DNA of 24,447 nucleotides from Firmicutes bacterium UBA4049 (GCA_002382755.1 DFZT01000070.1:1-24447); one strand, 5' to 3'. Counted from the first letter of the stretch, positions 14,731 to 22,275 are shown. Made by a program: numbers and translations. Notes: generated by a model from the letters alone, not told the origin.

Positions 14731-16001
14731 AATACCTGATTTTAGGCGCCAGCGCGGCCGGTCTCAGCGCCGCCGGGGCCATTCGCCGGCACGATCCCCG
14801 GGGCGAAATAACAGTCCTGTCCCGCGACAGTCAAATATATTCCAGGTGCCTGCTGCCGGATGTGCTGGCAGGCAAAAGGGGCGCCGCGTCAACCTGTTTT
14901 ATAACTGAGGACTTTATGCAGAAAAACCGCCTCAACTGGGCTGCCGGGAGCATAGCGGCAAGACTCCTGCCGGAAGAGAAGGCGGTAGTGGCGGATAATG
15001 GCGATAAACTTTATTATGACAAACTCCTCATTGCCACCGGAGCGTCTTCCATTTTACCGCCGGTAGAGAATATCCGCCGGGGGCGGCAGATTTACGGCCT
15101 GCGCAACCTTGATGATGTATCGGCTATTGCCGGGGCCGCTGAAAACTGCCTCCAGGCGGTAATTATGGGCGGCGGGTTGGTTGGTGTTGACGCGGCGGCA
15201 GCCTTGAACGAAAAAGGGCTGTCGGTGACTGTTGTGGAAGTGGCGGACCGTATCCTGTCGCTGCAGCTGGACCAGAAGGCGGCCGGACGCTATGAAGCGC
15301 TCTTCCGTGACCGGGGTATTGAAATAATTACCGGGGAAATGGTCAGCAAAATCGTGCTGGATAAAAAGGAAAACGTCGCCGGTGTGCAGCTGAAAGGCGG
15401 CCGGCTGATACCCTGCGGCCTGGTGGTTGCCGCCACCGGCGTCAAACCTGACATTTCTTTCCTAGAGGGCACGGCCGTCGAGGTTGGCCGTGGTATCAGG
15501 GTGAATGAATACCAGGAAACGTCATACCCGGACATTTATGCCGCCGGAGATGTCTGCGAGTCTATGGAAACCTTCACCGGCAAAATTACAACCACTCCCA
15601 TCTGGTCCCTGGCGGTAATGCAGGGAAAGATCGCCGGGACAAACATGGCCGGGGTGCGCCGGAAAGCGGCCGGCAATTTTGCCTATAAAAACTCCATGAC
15701 ATTTTTTGGCCTGGCGGCTGTTTCCTTCGGCCTGCCCGAGGCGCCCGACTCCAGCTATGAAACTTATATCCTGGAGCGCGCCGGCAGTTATGAAAAAATT
15801 ATCATTAAGGACGGCCGCCTGAAGGGGGCTATCCTGCAAGGCGACATATCAAGGGCGGGAGTGCTCGGCGCCCTGATTCGCGAAGACTATCCGGTTAAAG
15901 TTGCCCCGGACAAATTATTTGATTTAAACTACGCCTGCTTTTTCCGCGAGCTGGAAAACGGCGAGTTTACTTATCAAGATGAGGCGTTAACTTCAAAGTA
16001 A
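14727..16001 (+). CDS. FAD/NAD(P)-dependent pyridine nucleotide-disulfide-type oxidoreductase
   Basis: The 424-residue protein starts MKYLILGASAAGLSAAGAIR, an FAD-binding Rossmann motif. The central NAD-binding motif is VIMGGGLVGVDAAAAL (about 148-163), and the second FAD contact is YPDIYAAGDVCE. It belongs to the NADH oxidase/rubredoxin reductase branch and, next to cooS and cooF, corresponds to the FNOR member of CooS-CooF-FNOR clusters. It should move electrons between CooF and NAD(P)H, or reduce the rubredoxin domain of the next gene product. It lacks the peroxide-active cysteine pattern of Npx-type oxidases, though Cys42 (YSRCLLPDVL) lies near the position expected for one. The start is GTG 14727 within the GTGA overlap. 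Two near-copies of AAGTAAGCAAT follow at its end (about 15998-16020). Confidence 0.87.
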   Translation: MKYLILGASAAGLSAAGAIRRHDPRGEITVLSRDSQIYSRCLLPDVLAGKRGAASTCFITEDFMQKNRLNWAAGSIAARLLPEEKAVVADNGDKLYYDKLLIATGASSILPPVENIRRGRQIYGLRNLDDVSAIAGAAENCLQAVIMGGGLVGVDAAAALNEKGLSVTVVEVADRILSLQLDQKAAGRYEALFRDRGIEIITGEMVSKIVLDKKENVAGVQLKGGRLIPCGLVVAATGVKPDISFLEGTAVEVGRGIRVNEYQETSYPDIYAAGDVCESMETFTGKITTTPIWSLAVMQGKIAGTNMAGVRRKAAGNFAYKNSMTFFGLAAVSFGLPEAPDSSYETYILERAGSYEKIIIKDGRLKGAILQGDISRAGVLGALIREDYPVKVAPDKLFDLNYACFFRELENGEFTYQDEALTSK

Positions 16002-16080
16002 GCAATGAAAAGTAAGCAATAAAAATTTTGGCCGGGAAACCTGTTATATTAAAATATTGAACAAGGAGGTCTATAGTATT

Positions 16081-16626
16081 ATGAAAAAATGGCGCTGTAT
16101 AGTTTGCGGGTATGTACACGAAGGGGAAACACCGCCTGAAGTATGTCCGAATTGCGGAGCTCCAAAGGAAAAATTCGAGCTGCTGGTTACCTCCGGCCCT
16201 GACCTGGTTGACTGGAATAAAATCGGCGCGGCAAAGGGATCCGGCTTTGAAAGCGACCTGGAAATGCATTTCAAAGGAGAATGCATGGAGGTGGGAATGT
16301 ATATCGCCATGGCCCGCCAGGCCGAGCGGGAAGGCTATACCGAGATAGCCGAAACGATGAAGCGCATTGCCTGGGAAGAAGCCCACCACGCGGCGCGCTT
16401 TGCCGAACTCCTGGGAGATGTATTAAGCGAAAGCACCGAGGAAAACCTGAAAAGGCTGGTGGACGGTGAAGCCGGCGCCAACCGGGGGAAGAAAGATATC
16501 GCTATCCGCTCCAAGAAGGAAGGCCAGGACGCCGTCCACGACTCCGTCCACGAAGCCTGCAAGGACGAAGCGAGGCACTGCATGGCTTTCTACGGGCTCC
16601 TAAAAAGGTACTTCCCACAAAAATAA
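16081..16626 (+). CDS. Reverse-domain-order rubrerythrin
   Basis: From ATG 16081 the protein has 181 residues. A rubredoxin domain comes first (CIVCGYVHEG with Cys6/Cys9, and CPNCGAPKEKF with Cys22/Cys25), followed by a four-helix diiron domain. Iron-ligand segments are HFKGECMEVGMY, WEEAHHAARFAE and EACKDEARH. This order defines reverse rubrerythrins, which reduce H2O2 and, in Clostridium, also O2, using NADH via a rubredoxin reductase. The frame extends eight codons upstream to a poor start; ATG 16081 follows AAGGAGG by about eleven bases. It sits 79 bases after the FAD/NAD oxidoreductase and is probably its electron acceptor. The last gene of the stress cluster is followed by a large hairpin. 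Confidence 0.9.
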   Translation: MKKWRCIVCGYVHEGETPPEVCPNCGAPKEKFELLVTSGPDLVDWNKIGAAKGSGFESDLEMHFKGECMEVGMYIAMARQAEREGYTEIAETMKRIAWEEAHHAARFAELLGDVLSESTEENLKRLVDGEAGANRGKKDIAIRSKKEGQDAVHDSVHEACKDEARHCMAFYGLLKRYFPQK

Positions 16627-16634
16627 ATAATAAA

Positions 16635-16672
16635 AAGCATGCAGGGGCGACAAATTTCGCCCCTGCATGCTT
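16635..16672. terminator. Perfect 16-bp stem hairpin after rubrerythrin
   Basis: The arms 16635-16650 and 16657-16672 are exact complements around six bases, with GGGGCGA/TCGCCCC at the inner end. On the plus strand only TT and CC follow. On the minus strand a TTTTT run follows, so it is a better terminator for transcription coming from the right. A stem of this length with GGGGCGA ends also looks like a dispersed hairpin repeat. Confidence 0.6.
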
Positions 16673-16686
16673 CCAGGCGAAGCAGG

Positions 16687-16715
16687 GAGGGTGTGTCCCG
16701 AACTTTGTGTAAAGT
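16687..16715. mobile_element. Possible solo IS end (IS256-like sequence)
   Basis: A segment with GTGTGTCCCGAACTTTGTGT followed by AAAGTCC resembles the terminal inverted repeats of IS256-type elements, which often contain TTTACACAAA and GTCC. No matching partner end or IS256-type transposase lies nearby. The resemblance is from memory and weak. Confidence 0.3.
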
Positions 16716-16769
16716 CCAAATTGATATAGAATAAGGCGGTTGTTTTAGGGGCCAGTTAACTAAGGAAAC

Positions 16770-16808
16770 GTAACATAATAACTGTTGCATTTAGTGGAAT
16801 TATGTTAC
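16770..16808. repeat. 10-bp inverted repeat before the transposase remnant
   Basis: GTAACATAAT (16770-16779) and ATTATGTTAC (16799-16808) are perfect inverted arms around 19 bases. They end nine bases before the ATG of the transposase remnant and may have been its leader or operator. Confidence 0.5.
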
Positions 16809-16817
16809 AATGGTGGC

Positions 16818-16945
16818 ATGGAATATGACAGAGCGGCGGATTTCAAAAAAATCTTTATCATGCTTATTCCATTCCTCAACGAACAGCGCCGCAGACTATT
16901 TGCCGGCGCCATGGCCAAGATCGTTGGTTTTGGCGGGATCTCCTT
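16818..16945 (+). pseudogene. N-terminal fragment of an ISAzo13-type transposase
   Basis: From ATG 16818 the frame reads MEYDRAADFKKIFIMLIPFL, then NEQRRRLFAG and a final segment ending VGFGGIS. The LNE-x-x-RR...A...G-x-GGIS pattern is the start of ISAzo13-family transposases. After GGIS the expected VARATG-type helix is absent, and the frame runs into the antisense of the neighbouring membrane gene. Only about 42 of several hundred residues remain, so it is a remnant. Confidence 0.6.
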
Positions 16946-16997
16946 CCTTCGAAAATGCCGTCTACGCAAGGCAAGCTTTATCCGCTGTTATACATCG

Positions 16998-17444
16998 TCA
17001 CTTCGCTGCTCTCTCAATGGATTGTCGAATGGCTTTCTCAAGGTCATTCGGAACGTCGGTACCAATTTGATATTTTTCACCTGTTTTCATTTTAATTTCA
17101 ACAGCATAAAAACCAGAAACATTAAAGAGCCAGCCATGAGGGGTCAGGCGGATTCCCCAGCCGTAGTACCATGGGTTTTTCACGATCTGGCATGATTCAA
17201 TATCTATTAAGGGGAATTTTTTTCGAATGACTCCCGGACCGAATCGTATCTCGAGAAAATCTTCTTTAATTACTACGGTTAGCGTGGCGAATAACGCCAG
17301 ACAGACTCCAAGAATAATCAGAACTGTGAAGGGAATCCAATCAAAACCATCAGCAGCCATGAGACACGCAATGAAAATCATTCCGATGATTAATGTAATT
17401 ATCGTCAAGTATCCAATTTGGGTGTGTTGATAGGGCTTAATCAT
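16998..17444 (-). CDS. Two-helix membrane protein with PH-like C-terminal domain
   Basis: The 148-residue protein has two transmembrane helices (about 10-32 and 38-59) and a soluble C-terminal half rich in beta strands (VVIKEDFLEIRFG, FPLIDIESCQIVKNP, TGEKYQIGTDVP). This suggests a bacterial PH-like domain as in DUF membrane proteins linked to GntR regulators. No catalytic motif is seen. It overlaps the GntR gene by four bases (ATGA), so the two are co-translated and functionally paired. In other Firmicutes YtrA-type regulators control membrane or ABC transport genes; here this protein seems to be the target. Function is unknown. Confidence 0.75.
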   Translation of the reverse strand: MIKPYQHTQIGYLTIITLIIGMIFIACLMAADGFDWIPFTVLIILGVCLALFATLTVVIKEDFLEIRFGPGVIRKKFPLIDIESCQIVKNPWYYGWGIRLTPHGWLFNVSGFYAVEIKMKTGEKYQIGTDVPNDLEKAIRQSIERAAK

Positions 17445-17818
17445 ACTTTTCCCTCCAGTTCGAGCAAAAAAATTTTCTTTATCTCCTCTTTGTCTAATTC
17501 CAAAAACCGCGCCTCGGCCAGCAAGTCCCGGATTTTTTTTGTAATTTCCTCTTCTTTTTGTTTTCTCTTTAATTTTTTAGCGGTTGGTGCGATGAAGGTT
17601 CCGCTCCCCCTTTTGGTCGTGATGATGCCTTCCCGCTCCAGTTCCTGATAGGCCCTGACGATGGTGTTGGGGTTGATCAGGAGTTCTACGGCAAGCCGCC
17701 TGACCGGCGGCAATTGTTCCCCTTCTTTGATCACGCCGGTAATCACCGCTTTTTTAATTTGTTCCGCAACCTGGACGTAAAGCGGTATGCCCGTATAAGG
17801 GTTGATAAACAGCTTCAA
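17441..17818 (-). CDS. YtrA-subfamily GntR regulator
   Basis: The 125-residue protein has an N-terminal winged helix-turn-helix (PLYVQVAEQIKKAVITGVIK, then LPPVRRLAVELLINPNTIVR and the wing TTKRGSGTFIA, about 12-79). A short helical C-terminal dimerisation domain (about 90-125) follows. The short length and lack of a large effector domain define the YtrA subfamily. The ATG lies at 17818, with no strong ribosome binding site visible. It forms a two-gene operon with the downstream membrane protein. Upstream are a TGTAT...ATACA element and a 24-bp perfect palindrome shared by divergent promoters, suggesting autoregulation. Confidence 0.88.
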   Translation of the reverse strand: MKLFINPYTGIPLYVQVAEQIKKAVITGVIKEGEQLPPVRRLAVELLINPNTIVRAYQELEREGIITTKRGSGTFIAPTAKKLKRKQKEEEITKKIRDLLAEARFLELDKEEIKKIFLLELEGKV

Positions 17819-17844
17819 AATAAAGACCTCGTCGATATTATTAA

Positions 17845-17864
17845 TGTATTAATACTATGATACA
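17845..17864. promoter_or_regulatory. Candidate GntR operator
   Basis: TGTAT and ATACA arms enclose ten bases (17845-17864), covering the predicted -10 area of the gntR promoter. YtrA-type regulators often bind such TGTA...TACA elements at their own promoter. Confidence 0.4.
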
Positions 17865-17874
17865 ATATTATTTT

Positions 17875-17898
17875 TGTCAATAAAAATTTTTATTGACA
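17875..17898. promoter_or_regulatory. 24-bp perfect palindrome carrying back-to-back TTGACA boxes
   Basis: Positions 17875-17898 are fully self-complementary and AT-rich in the centre. Each end is TTGACA reading outward. To the right, TTGACA-N18-TAAAAT (17893-17922) points at the methyltransferase/GNAT remnants. To the left, TTGACA-N17-TAGTAT points at gntR. One protein could block both, or the element may simply be two fused -35 boxes. Confidence 0.55.
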
Positions 17899-17954
17899 GG
17901 GCTTTTTACTGAACAATAAAATGAGTTAACACTACTTGAACCGGGAGAAAGAAC

Positions 17955-18086
17955 GTGAATTCGAACCTTAAATGGCAGTATAATGAAATGCGCCAGGCCG
18001 GTACCGGTTATGCGGATGCTGCGAAAGCGCAGGTCTATGAACCCCGCATGCAAAAATTGCTGAACATCAAGGAGGGTGCGAGATGA
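17955..18086 (+). pseudogene. N-terminal fragment of a SAM-dependent methyltransferase-like protein
   Basis: GTG 17955 (after GGGAGAAAG) opens a 43-residue frame, NSNLKWQYNEMRQAGTGYAD followed by an AQVYEPRMQKL segment. This resembles the N-terminus of a family of class I methyltransferases in anaerobes (W-N/Q-Y/F-x-E-M-x-x-x-G-x-D-Y, then YD-x-RM-x-K-x-R). It stops at ATGA overlapping the GNAT start, before any SAM-binding glycine motif. It is therefore a truncated gene, or a small coupled leader peptide if the resemblance misleads. Confidence 0.5.
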
Positions 18087-18256
18087 AAGTAATCGACATT
18101 GCAGATCAGCACAGGGAAATCTACTTCCAATGCCTGGAAGACTGGTCCGAAGAAATAAAGGAAGCGAGCGACCATAAAGAAAAGTGGCATGAAAAAATAA
18201 AGGACAAGGGACTCAGAGTCAAACTCGCAGTAAACGATATGGGAACCATTGGACTC
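18083..18256 (+). pseudogene. Truncated GNAT acetyltransferase start
   Basis: From ATG 18083 (preceded by AAGGAGGG) the frame reads MKVIDIADQHREIYFQCLED, then WSEEIKEASDHKEKWHEKIK and a segment ending RVKLAVND. This is the start of a GNAT-family protein found in anaerobes and archaea. After about 57 residues the expected VGGMIQY core is replaced by sequence belonging to the DUF4338 remnant on the other strand; the frame ends at 18286. Its acetyl-CoA-binding motif is lost. Confidence 0.6.
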
Positions 18257-18598
18257 AGGGCAAGATCAGAAACCGGTTGTTGTTGACCACGTGGGGCAAG
18301 AGTTTCAGTCTTAAGCTCCTCGTCCCAGCCCAGGTACTTGTCCCTCGCTCCCACCTTCAGGGCGGCCAGGTTATAGCTTAAGGCGGCGATAGGCACATCC
18401 CTGTAGCAAGCCAGGTATTTGATCCGGGGACCAATCATCTTGTGACAGCCAAGATAATGGTAATTTCTCACCATATGGTCTAAAGACCGGCTCCAGCTCT
18501 GTGTCATTGACCAGGGAGATTGTGACTGGTTGGAACTCCTTGAGACTTCCGGCCAGTGGGCATATTTCAATAAGAACAGATTCATTCGCTGCCCGCAT
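18252..18598 (-). pseudogene. DUF4338 (DruA-like / transposon-associated) pseudogene
   Basis: On the minus strand three frames together give a DUF4338 domain. One contains ICPLAGSLKEFQPVTISLVN (18598 downward). A second contains NYHYLGCHKMIGPRIKYLAC, then ALSYNLAALKVGARDKYLGW. A third contains VVNNNRFLILP followed by TGA where TGG (Trp) is expected. Full-length relatives are found with transposons and in Druantia defence systems. Two frameshifts, a stop and the loss of the rest show that it is dead. Its right-hand end is at the GNAT break point, so it probably entered with a mobile element. Confidence 0.65.
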
Positions 18599-18902
18599 GC
18601 TCGTCCTTCTCTTGAGTTGCCCTTATAGCAACGTCGCCGCCGAACTCCTGGAAGAATTATCGCATAAAAGTCTCCAAATGTTCAGCCCTTTTTTCTTTAA
18701 TCGTAGTAGCCGAAACCGCCCAAGGCAGACGAATCCGGAGAGCATGAGAAAGCCGTAATGATTGATATGCGGCTTAAGGGAATATCCGATTCAACATAAT
18801 TTTCTGTGCTGTTCATAATTTCTCCAATCCAATCCCGGCATTTCTCTCTCATGACTGGTTATTTCCTGATAATACCCGATTATAGGTAAAATAAAAAGAG
18901 CC
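18599..18902. other. 304-base stretch without recognised gene
   Basis: This stretch follows the DUF4338 remnant. A minus-strand 51-codon frame (MREKCRDWIGEIMNSTENYV..., about 18698-18853) exists but matches nothing I know. The region is probably degenerate. Confidence 0.4.
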
Positions 18903-18914
18903 TTACGGCTCTTT
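18895..18914 (-). terminator. Hairpin terminator at the end of the small membrane ORF
   Basis: AAAGAGCC and GGCTCTTT pair around TTAC. On the minus strand the stem is followed by TTATTTTACC. It overlaps the stop codon of the 57-residue ORF, so the last codons are part of the stem. Confidence 0.6.
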
Positions 18915-19073
18915 CTTAGAATTTTCTGCTAAGTTTTTAATTGATTCCGCAATGTTCTTGATTGATTCTGCAATAGATTCATTAGCTCTTAAAAATCTCC
19001 AAGAAAAATTCCACAACACTACCACAAGGAAAACATAAACTCCTATTATTAAGAACCCCGAAATGCTAGCCAA
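18903..19073 (-). CDS. Small single-helix membrane protein with repeated AESIKN heptads
   Basis: Starting from TTG 19073, behind a GGGGAAGGGG-rich purine stretch, the protein is 56 residues: one transmembrane helix (GFLIIGVYVFLVVVLWNFSW) and a polar tail with ESIAESIKNIAESIKNLAEN, a short repeated helical segment. A longer frame reaches TTG 19148 but has no ribosome binding site there. Terminator overlap and tail regularity argue for a real gene. Small proteins of this look occur widely as unnamed membrane peptides in clostridia. Function is unknown. Confidence 0.45.
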   Translation of the reverse strand: MASISGFLIIGVYVFLVVVLWNFSWRFLRANESIAESIKNIAESIKNLAENSKKEP

Positions 19074-19320
19074 AAAACCACCCCTTCCCCTTATTATTCG
19101 ACAAAGAGAAAGTTTTTCCTTGACAAATATTCCGTCAAATATCGACAATGACGCTTTACAGATGGAGGCGCTACAGGAGTTTAGGTAGGAAACTGCTATC
19201 TTCCGATAAGAAAATAATCTCTTTTATTACAATATCCTACATGCATCTCAATAATAATATGTTATCATTGTTTAAAAACAAAGGACATCTATCAGCCTGG
19301 TAATTTCAAGAATAAACCAA

Positions 19321-19354
19321 TTGACTTTAATAATTAATCTTGAATAATTATTAA
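19321..19354 (+). promoter_or_regulatory. Promoter-like element and 10-bp inverted repeat before the Yip1 gene
   Basis: TTGACT (19321-19326) could be a -35. TTAATAATTA (19327-19336) and TAATTATTAA (19345-19354) are perfect inverted arms around ATCTTGAA, immediately before AAAGGAGA. A -10 (TAATTA) would fall in the second arm, making the repeat a plausible operator. Confidence 0.35.
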
Positions 19355-19371
19355 TAAAGGAGAAGTGATCT

Positions 19372-20109
19372 ATGGAAACCAATATAACCCCTGAGGATTT
19401 AACAAATGAGATAAATACCAAACCGTTGAACCTGTGGCAAAGAATCGCTGGAATACTCTGGGGTGGACCACGGAAAACTTTTGAGGACATTATCGCGGCG
19501 CCAAAACTAACGGGAATAATTATTCTCCTTTTGGGTATAAGTTTAATCCTTGCCGTCCTGATGCTTCCTAAAATAAAGGAGTTCACAATTGCGACTTTGC
19601 AGAGTATGCCGAATGCCGCCGGCATGCCTGCATCTGCTGTAAACGCGGCTGTTACGACGACAATGATAGCGGTTCTGGTGGGTTCAATAGCTACTCCGCT
19701 AATCACCTGGCTGATCTTGGCGGCGCTGTTAAGTCTGTTTAATTCCTTCAGCGGGGAAAAGACGTCCTTTAAAACATTCTTCAACATATGTGTTTATTCA
19801 TATTTGCCGGTTATGATTGCTTCCATAGTAAAATCCGGCTTGATAATGTCTTCCCCGGCCCGGAATATGCGTGATATTAGCACAAGCCTGGCGCTGTTCC
19901 TGCCGGTAGATAAAATAGGAGACAGGTTGTACATGTTCCTTTTACAGATCGACCCCTTTCTTATTTGGAGCCTGGTTTTGCTGGCGCTGGGCAGTTCTTT
20001 GGCCATGAAAGTCGCCTTTAAAAAAACAGCTGTATATATCGGAGCGCTGTGGATCCTGTACGTACTTGCAATGACCTTTCTTGTTCCCTTAAGTAAATCT
20101 CCATTATAA
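19372..20109 (+). CDS. Yip1-domain membrane protein
   Basis: The 245-residue protein has a short polar N-terminus, WQRIAGILWGGPRKTFEDII (the usual entry of bacterial Yip1 proteins), and five hydrophobic helices (about 45-65, 97-120, 139-160, 180-215, 222-240). The segment LLQIDPFLIWSLVLLALG matches the family signature DPF-x-x-W. ATG 19372 follows AAAGGAGA. It precedes the adaptor/ABC/permease genes by 88 bases in the same direction and is probably part of the same unit. Such Yip1 proteins often sit next to MacAB-like transporters in Firmicutes; their role is unknown. Confidence 0.8.
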   Translation: METNITPEDLTNEINTKPLNLWQRIAGILWGGPRKTFEDIIAAPKLTGIIILLLGISLILAVLMLPKIKEFTIATLQSMPNAAGMPASAVNAAVTTTMIAVLVGSIATPLITWLILAALLSLFNSFSGEKTSFKTFFNICVYSYLPVMIASIVKSGLIMSSPARNMRDISTSLALFLPVDKIGDRLYMFLLQIDPFLIWSLVLLALGSSLAMKVAFKKTAVYIGALWILYVLAMTFLVPLSKSPL

Positions 20110-20197
20110 TAATTAAATGAATAACTAAAGCAGGATTGACAATCGGTTTGTTGCCTCTCATTAGCAGTAGGTGTAAAAGGAAGGGGAGTCAGCTGCA

Positions 20198-21496
20198 TTG
20201 AAGTTAAACGCAGATTTGTTTCGCAGCATTTCCGGGGAAAAACTGTTGGCCGGGGCACTGATCCTCGGTCTTATTGTGTCTGTGGTCGGCATCAACCTGG
20301 CCAGAAACAAAAGAACGGCCAGTATACCAGTAAAAACAGCCAAAGCGGAGATTAGGCGCCTGCAGGACAATGTATTTGCCACAGGCAGAGTGAGATTGGT
20401 GGAAAAGCAGGAATTTTACAGCTATGAGGAAACAACGGTAAAAGAGATAATGGTCAATCCGGGAGATTCTGTGCGCGAGGGACAGGTGCTGGGACTTTTG
20501 GATGCCGGTGATTCCGGGGACAAGTTTAGTGAGGCCGAAGCCAACTATGCGGTACAGCAGTCGAACCTGGAAGACGCTCTGCATCCCAGGCAGGAGGAAA
20601 TAGCCCAGATCAGGGCCAACCTTAAAAAGGCTGAGGCCGATTACAAAAACGCCCAGAAAGAAGCAGAGAGAAATAAACAGCTTTATGACCAGGGTGCTAT
20701 CAGTTCTCAGGAATTGGAAGAAGCAGAGCTTGGACTGATAACAATGGAAACGGCATACAAAAATGCAGAAGCCGCGTTGAAAATAAAGGAATCAGGTCCC
20801 ACCGGTCCCGAACTGGCCGCCCTCAAAGCACAGGTGGAGCAGGCCCGCATCCGGATGGAACTAGCCCAGCGGGAGTTTGAAAGAAACACTCTCACAGCGG
20901 AAATGGATGGTGTTGTAATAGCCGTGGAAGTTTCCGAGGGTGACCACATCAATCCCGGTACCAGGCTTATCACCATCGGTAATACGGCTAAAGTGGAAGT
21001 GACCGCCGGGGTGAGTGAGGCGGACAGCGGCAGGTTGAATGTCGGTCAAAAAGTCAAAGTAACCGCCGCGGCGCTGCCCGACCGTGAGTATACCGGTGTG
21101 CTGCGCAGCGTTTCCCCCGGCGCCCTTGTTGAAATGGGAAACCAGGGCAGCCAAATTGAAGTGCCGGTGATTGTAAACATAACCGGTGACTCTAAAGGGC
21201 TTCGCACAGGCTACACCGTGGATTTGACCATCACAACGGCTGACATAAAAAAGGCGCTGGCGGTACCTTACGAGGCCGTGGTCGAAAAAGACGGAAAGCG
21301 TATCGTTTACGTTGTGGAGAACGGTACCGCCAGGGAGAGGAAAGTGGAAACCGGCCTGGATACCGATTTATACACGGAGATAAAAACCGGTCTTAAGGAA
21401 GGCGAGACGGTGATTGTGGAGCCCGAAGAAAAGATCAAGGATGGCGTCAGGGTTTCAGCGCTGAAAAATGTCCCTGCAGCCGGGGGGAATAAGTAA
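20198..21496 (+). CDS. MacA/HlyD-type membrane fusion (adaptor) protein
   Basis: The 432-residue protein has an N-terminal anchor helix (LLAGALILGLIVSVVGI, about 15-32), a lipoyl-like half-motif (VKEIMVNPGDSVREGQVLG), an alpha-helical coiled-coil hairpin rich in Glu/Lys/Ala (about 105-225), the second lipoyl half (MDGVVIAVEVSEGDHINPGT) and beta-barrel domains. It is the extracytoplasmic link of a tripartite-like exporter. Start TTG 20198 follows AAGGAAGGGGAG. Its stop and the next ATG share one base, so the operon is tightly coupled. A monoderm-type cell would use it without an outer-membrane channel. The substrate is unknown. Confidence 0.92.
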   Translation: MKLNADLFRSISGEKLLAGALILGLIVSVVGINLARNKRTASIPVKTAKAEIRRLQDNVFATGRVRLVEKQEFYSYEETTVKEIMVNPGDSVREGQVLGLLDAGDSGDKFSEAEANYAVQQSNLEDALHPRQEEIAQIRANLKKAEADYKNAQKEAERNKQLYDQGAISSQELEEAELGLITMETAYKNAEAALKIKESGPTGPELAALKAQVEQARIRMELAQREFERNTLTAEMDGVVIAVEVSEGDHINPGTRLITIGNTAKVEVTAGVSEADSGRLNVGQKVKVTAAALPDREYTGVLRSVSPGALVEMGNQGSQIEVPVIVNITGDSKGLRTGYTVDLTITTADIKKALAVPYEAVVEKDGKRIVYVVENGTARERKVETGLDTDLYTEIKTGLKEGETVIVEPEEKIKDGVRVSALKNVPAAGGNK

Positions 21497-22275
21497 TGAT
21501 TCAGGTATCCCGACTGGTTAAAATATATAGCGCCGGGGAGATCCAGGTAGTGGCGCTGCAAGATGTGAGCCTGGAGATTGCAGCCGGTGAGTTCGTGTCT
21601 GTAATGGGGCCGTCCGGCTCCGGAAAATCAACTTTGATGAACATCCTGGGCTGCCTGGACACACCTACCTCCGGTTCATACAAACTGGACGGAGTAGAAA
21701 TAAGCAGCCTGGATGACACCGGCATGGCGAAGGCGCGCAACTTGAAAATAGGCTTTGTTTTTCAAAATTTTAACCTGCTGCCCCGGATGACCGCTCTTCG
21801 CAACGTGGAAATCCCCATGCTGTATGCCGGGATAGACGCGAAAGAAAGAGTGAAAAGAGCAACCGCGATGTTGGAGAGGGTGGGGCTGGCCGGGAGGATC
21901 AATCACCGTCCCAGTCAGCTGTCCGGCGGTCAGGTGCAAAGGGTGGCCATAGCCCGGGCGCTGGTTAATGAACCGGCGGTATTGCTTACCGACGAGCCCA
22001 CAGGCAATCTGGACACCACCTCCGGGGAGGAGATACTGGCTATATTTCAGGATCTAAACCGGAACGGGGCCACTATAGTGCTGGTAACCCACGAGAGGGA
22101 TATTGCCCTGCACACTTCAAGAATTATTCACTTCCGGGACGGCAGGCTGGTGGACGATGAGAAAGTGGATAGTCCCCTGGATGCTGTAGAACAGTTGAAA
22201 AAGCAAAGAACAGTTCCTGCCGCCCTTTCTGAAGGGACCCGCTTTGCCCAAACGGGAGAGGGGGATGCCAGGTGA
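21496..22275 (+). CDS. MacB/LolD-type ABC transporter ATPase
   Basis: The 259-residue ATPase has Walker A GPSGSGKST (about 36-44), the Q-loop segment IGFVFQNFNLL, signature LSGGQ (about 139-143) followed by VQRVAIARALV, Walker B VLLTDEPTGNLD and switch VTHERD. GNLD and NLLPRMTALRNVEIP are typical of the MacB/LolD family. It is about 30 residues longer than LolD, with a charged C-terminal tail. It energises the FtsX-type permease next door through mechanotransmission (family knowledge). It overlaps the permease by four bases (GTGA). Confidence 0.95.
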   Translation: MIQVSRLVKIYSAGEIQVVALQDVSLEIAAGEFVSVMGPSGSGKSTLMNILGCLDTPTSGSYKLDGVEISSLDDTGMAKARNLKIGFVFQNFNLLPRMTALRNVEIPMLYAGIDAKERVKRATAMLERVGLAGRINHRPSQLSGGQVQRVAIARALVNEPAVLLTDEPTGNLDTTSGEEILAIFQDLNRNGATIVLVTHERDIALHTSRIIHFRDGRLVDDEKVDSPLDAVEQLKKQRTVPAALSEGTRFAQTGEGDAR

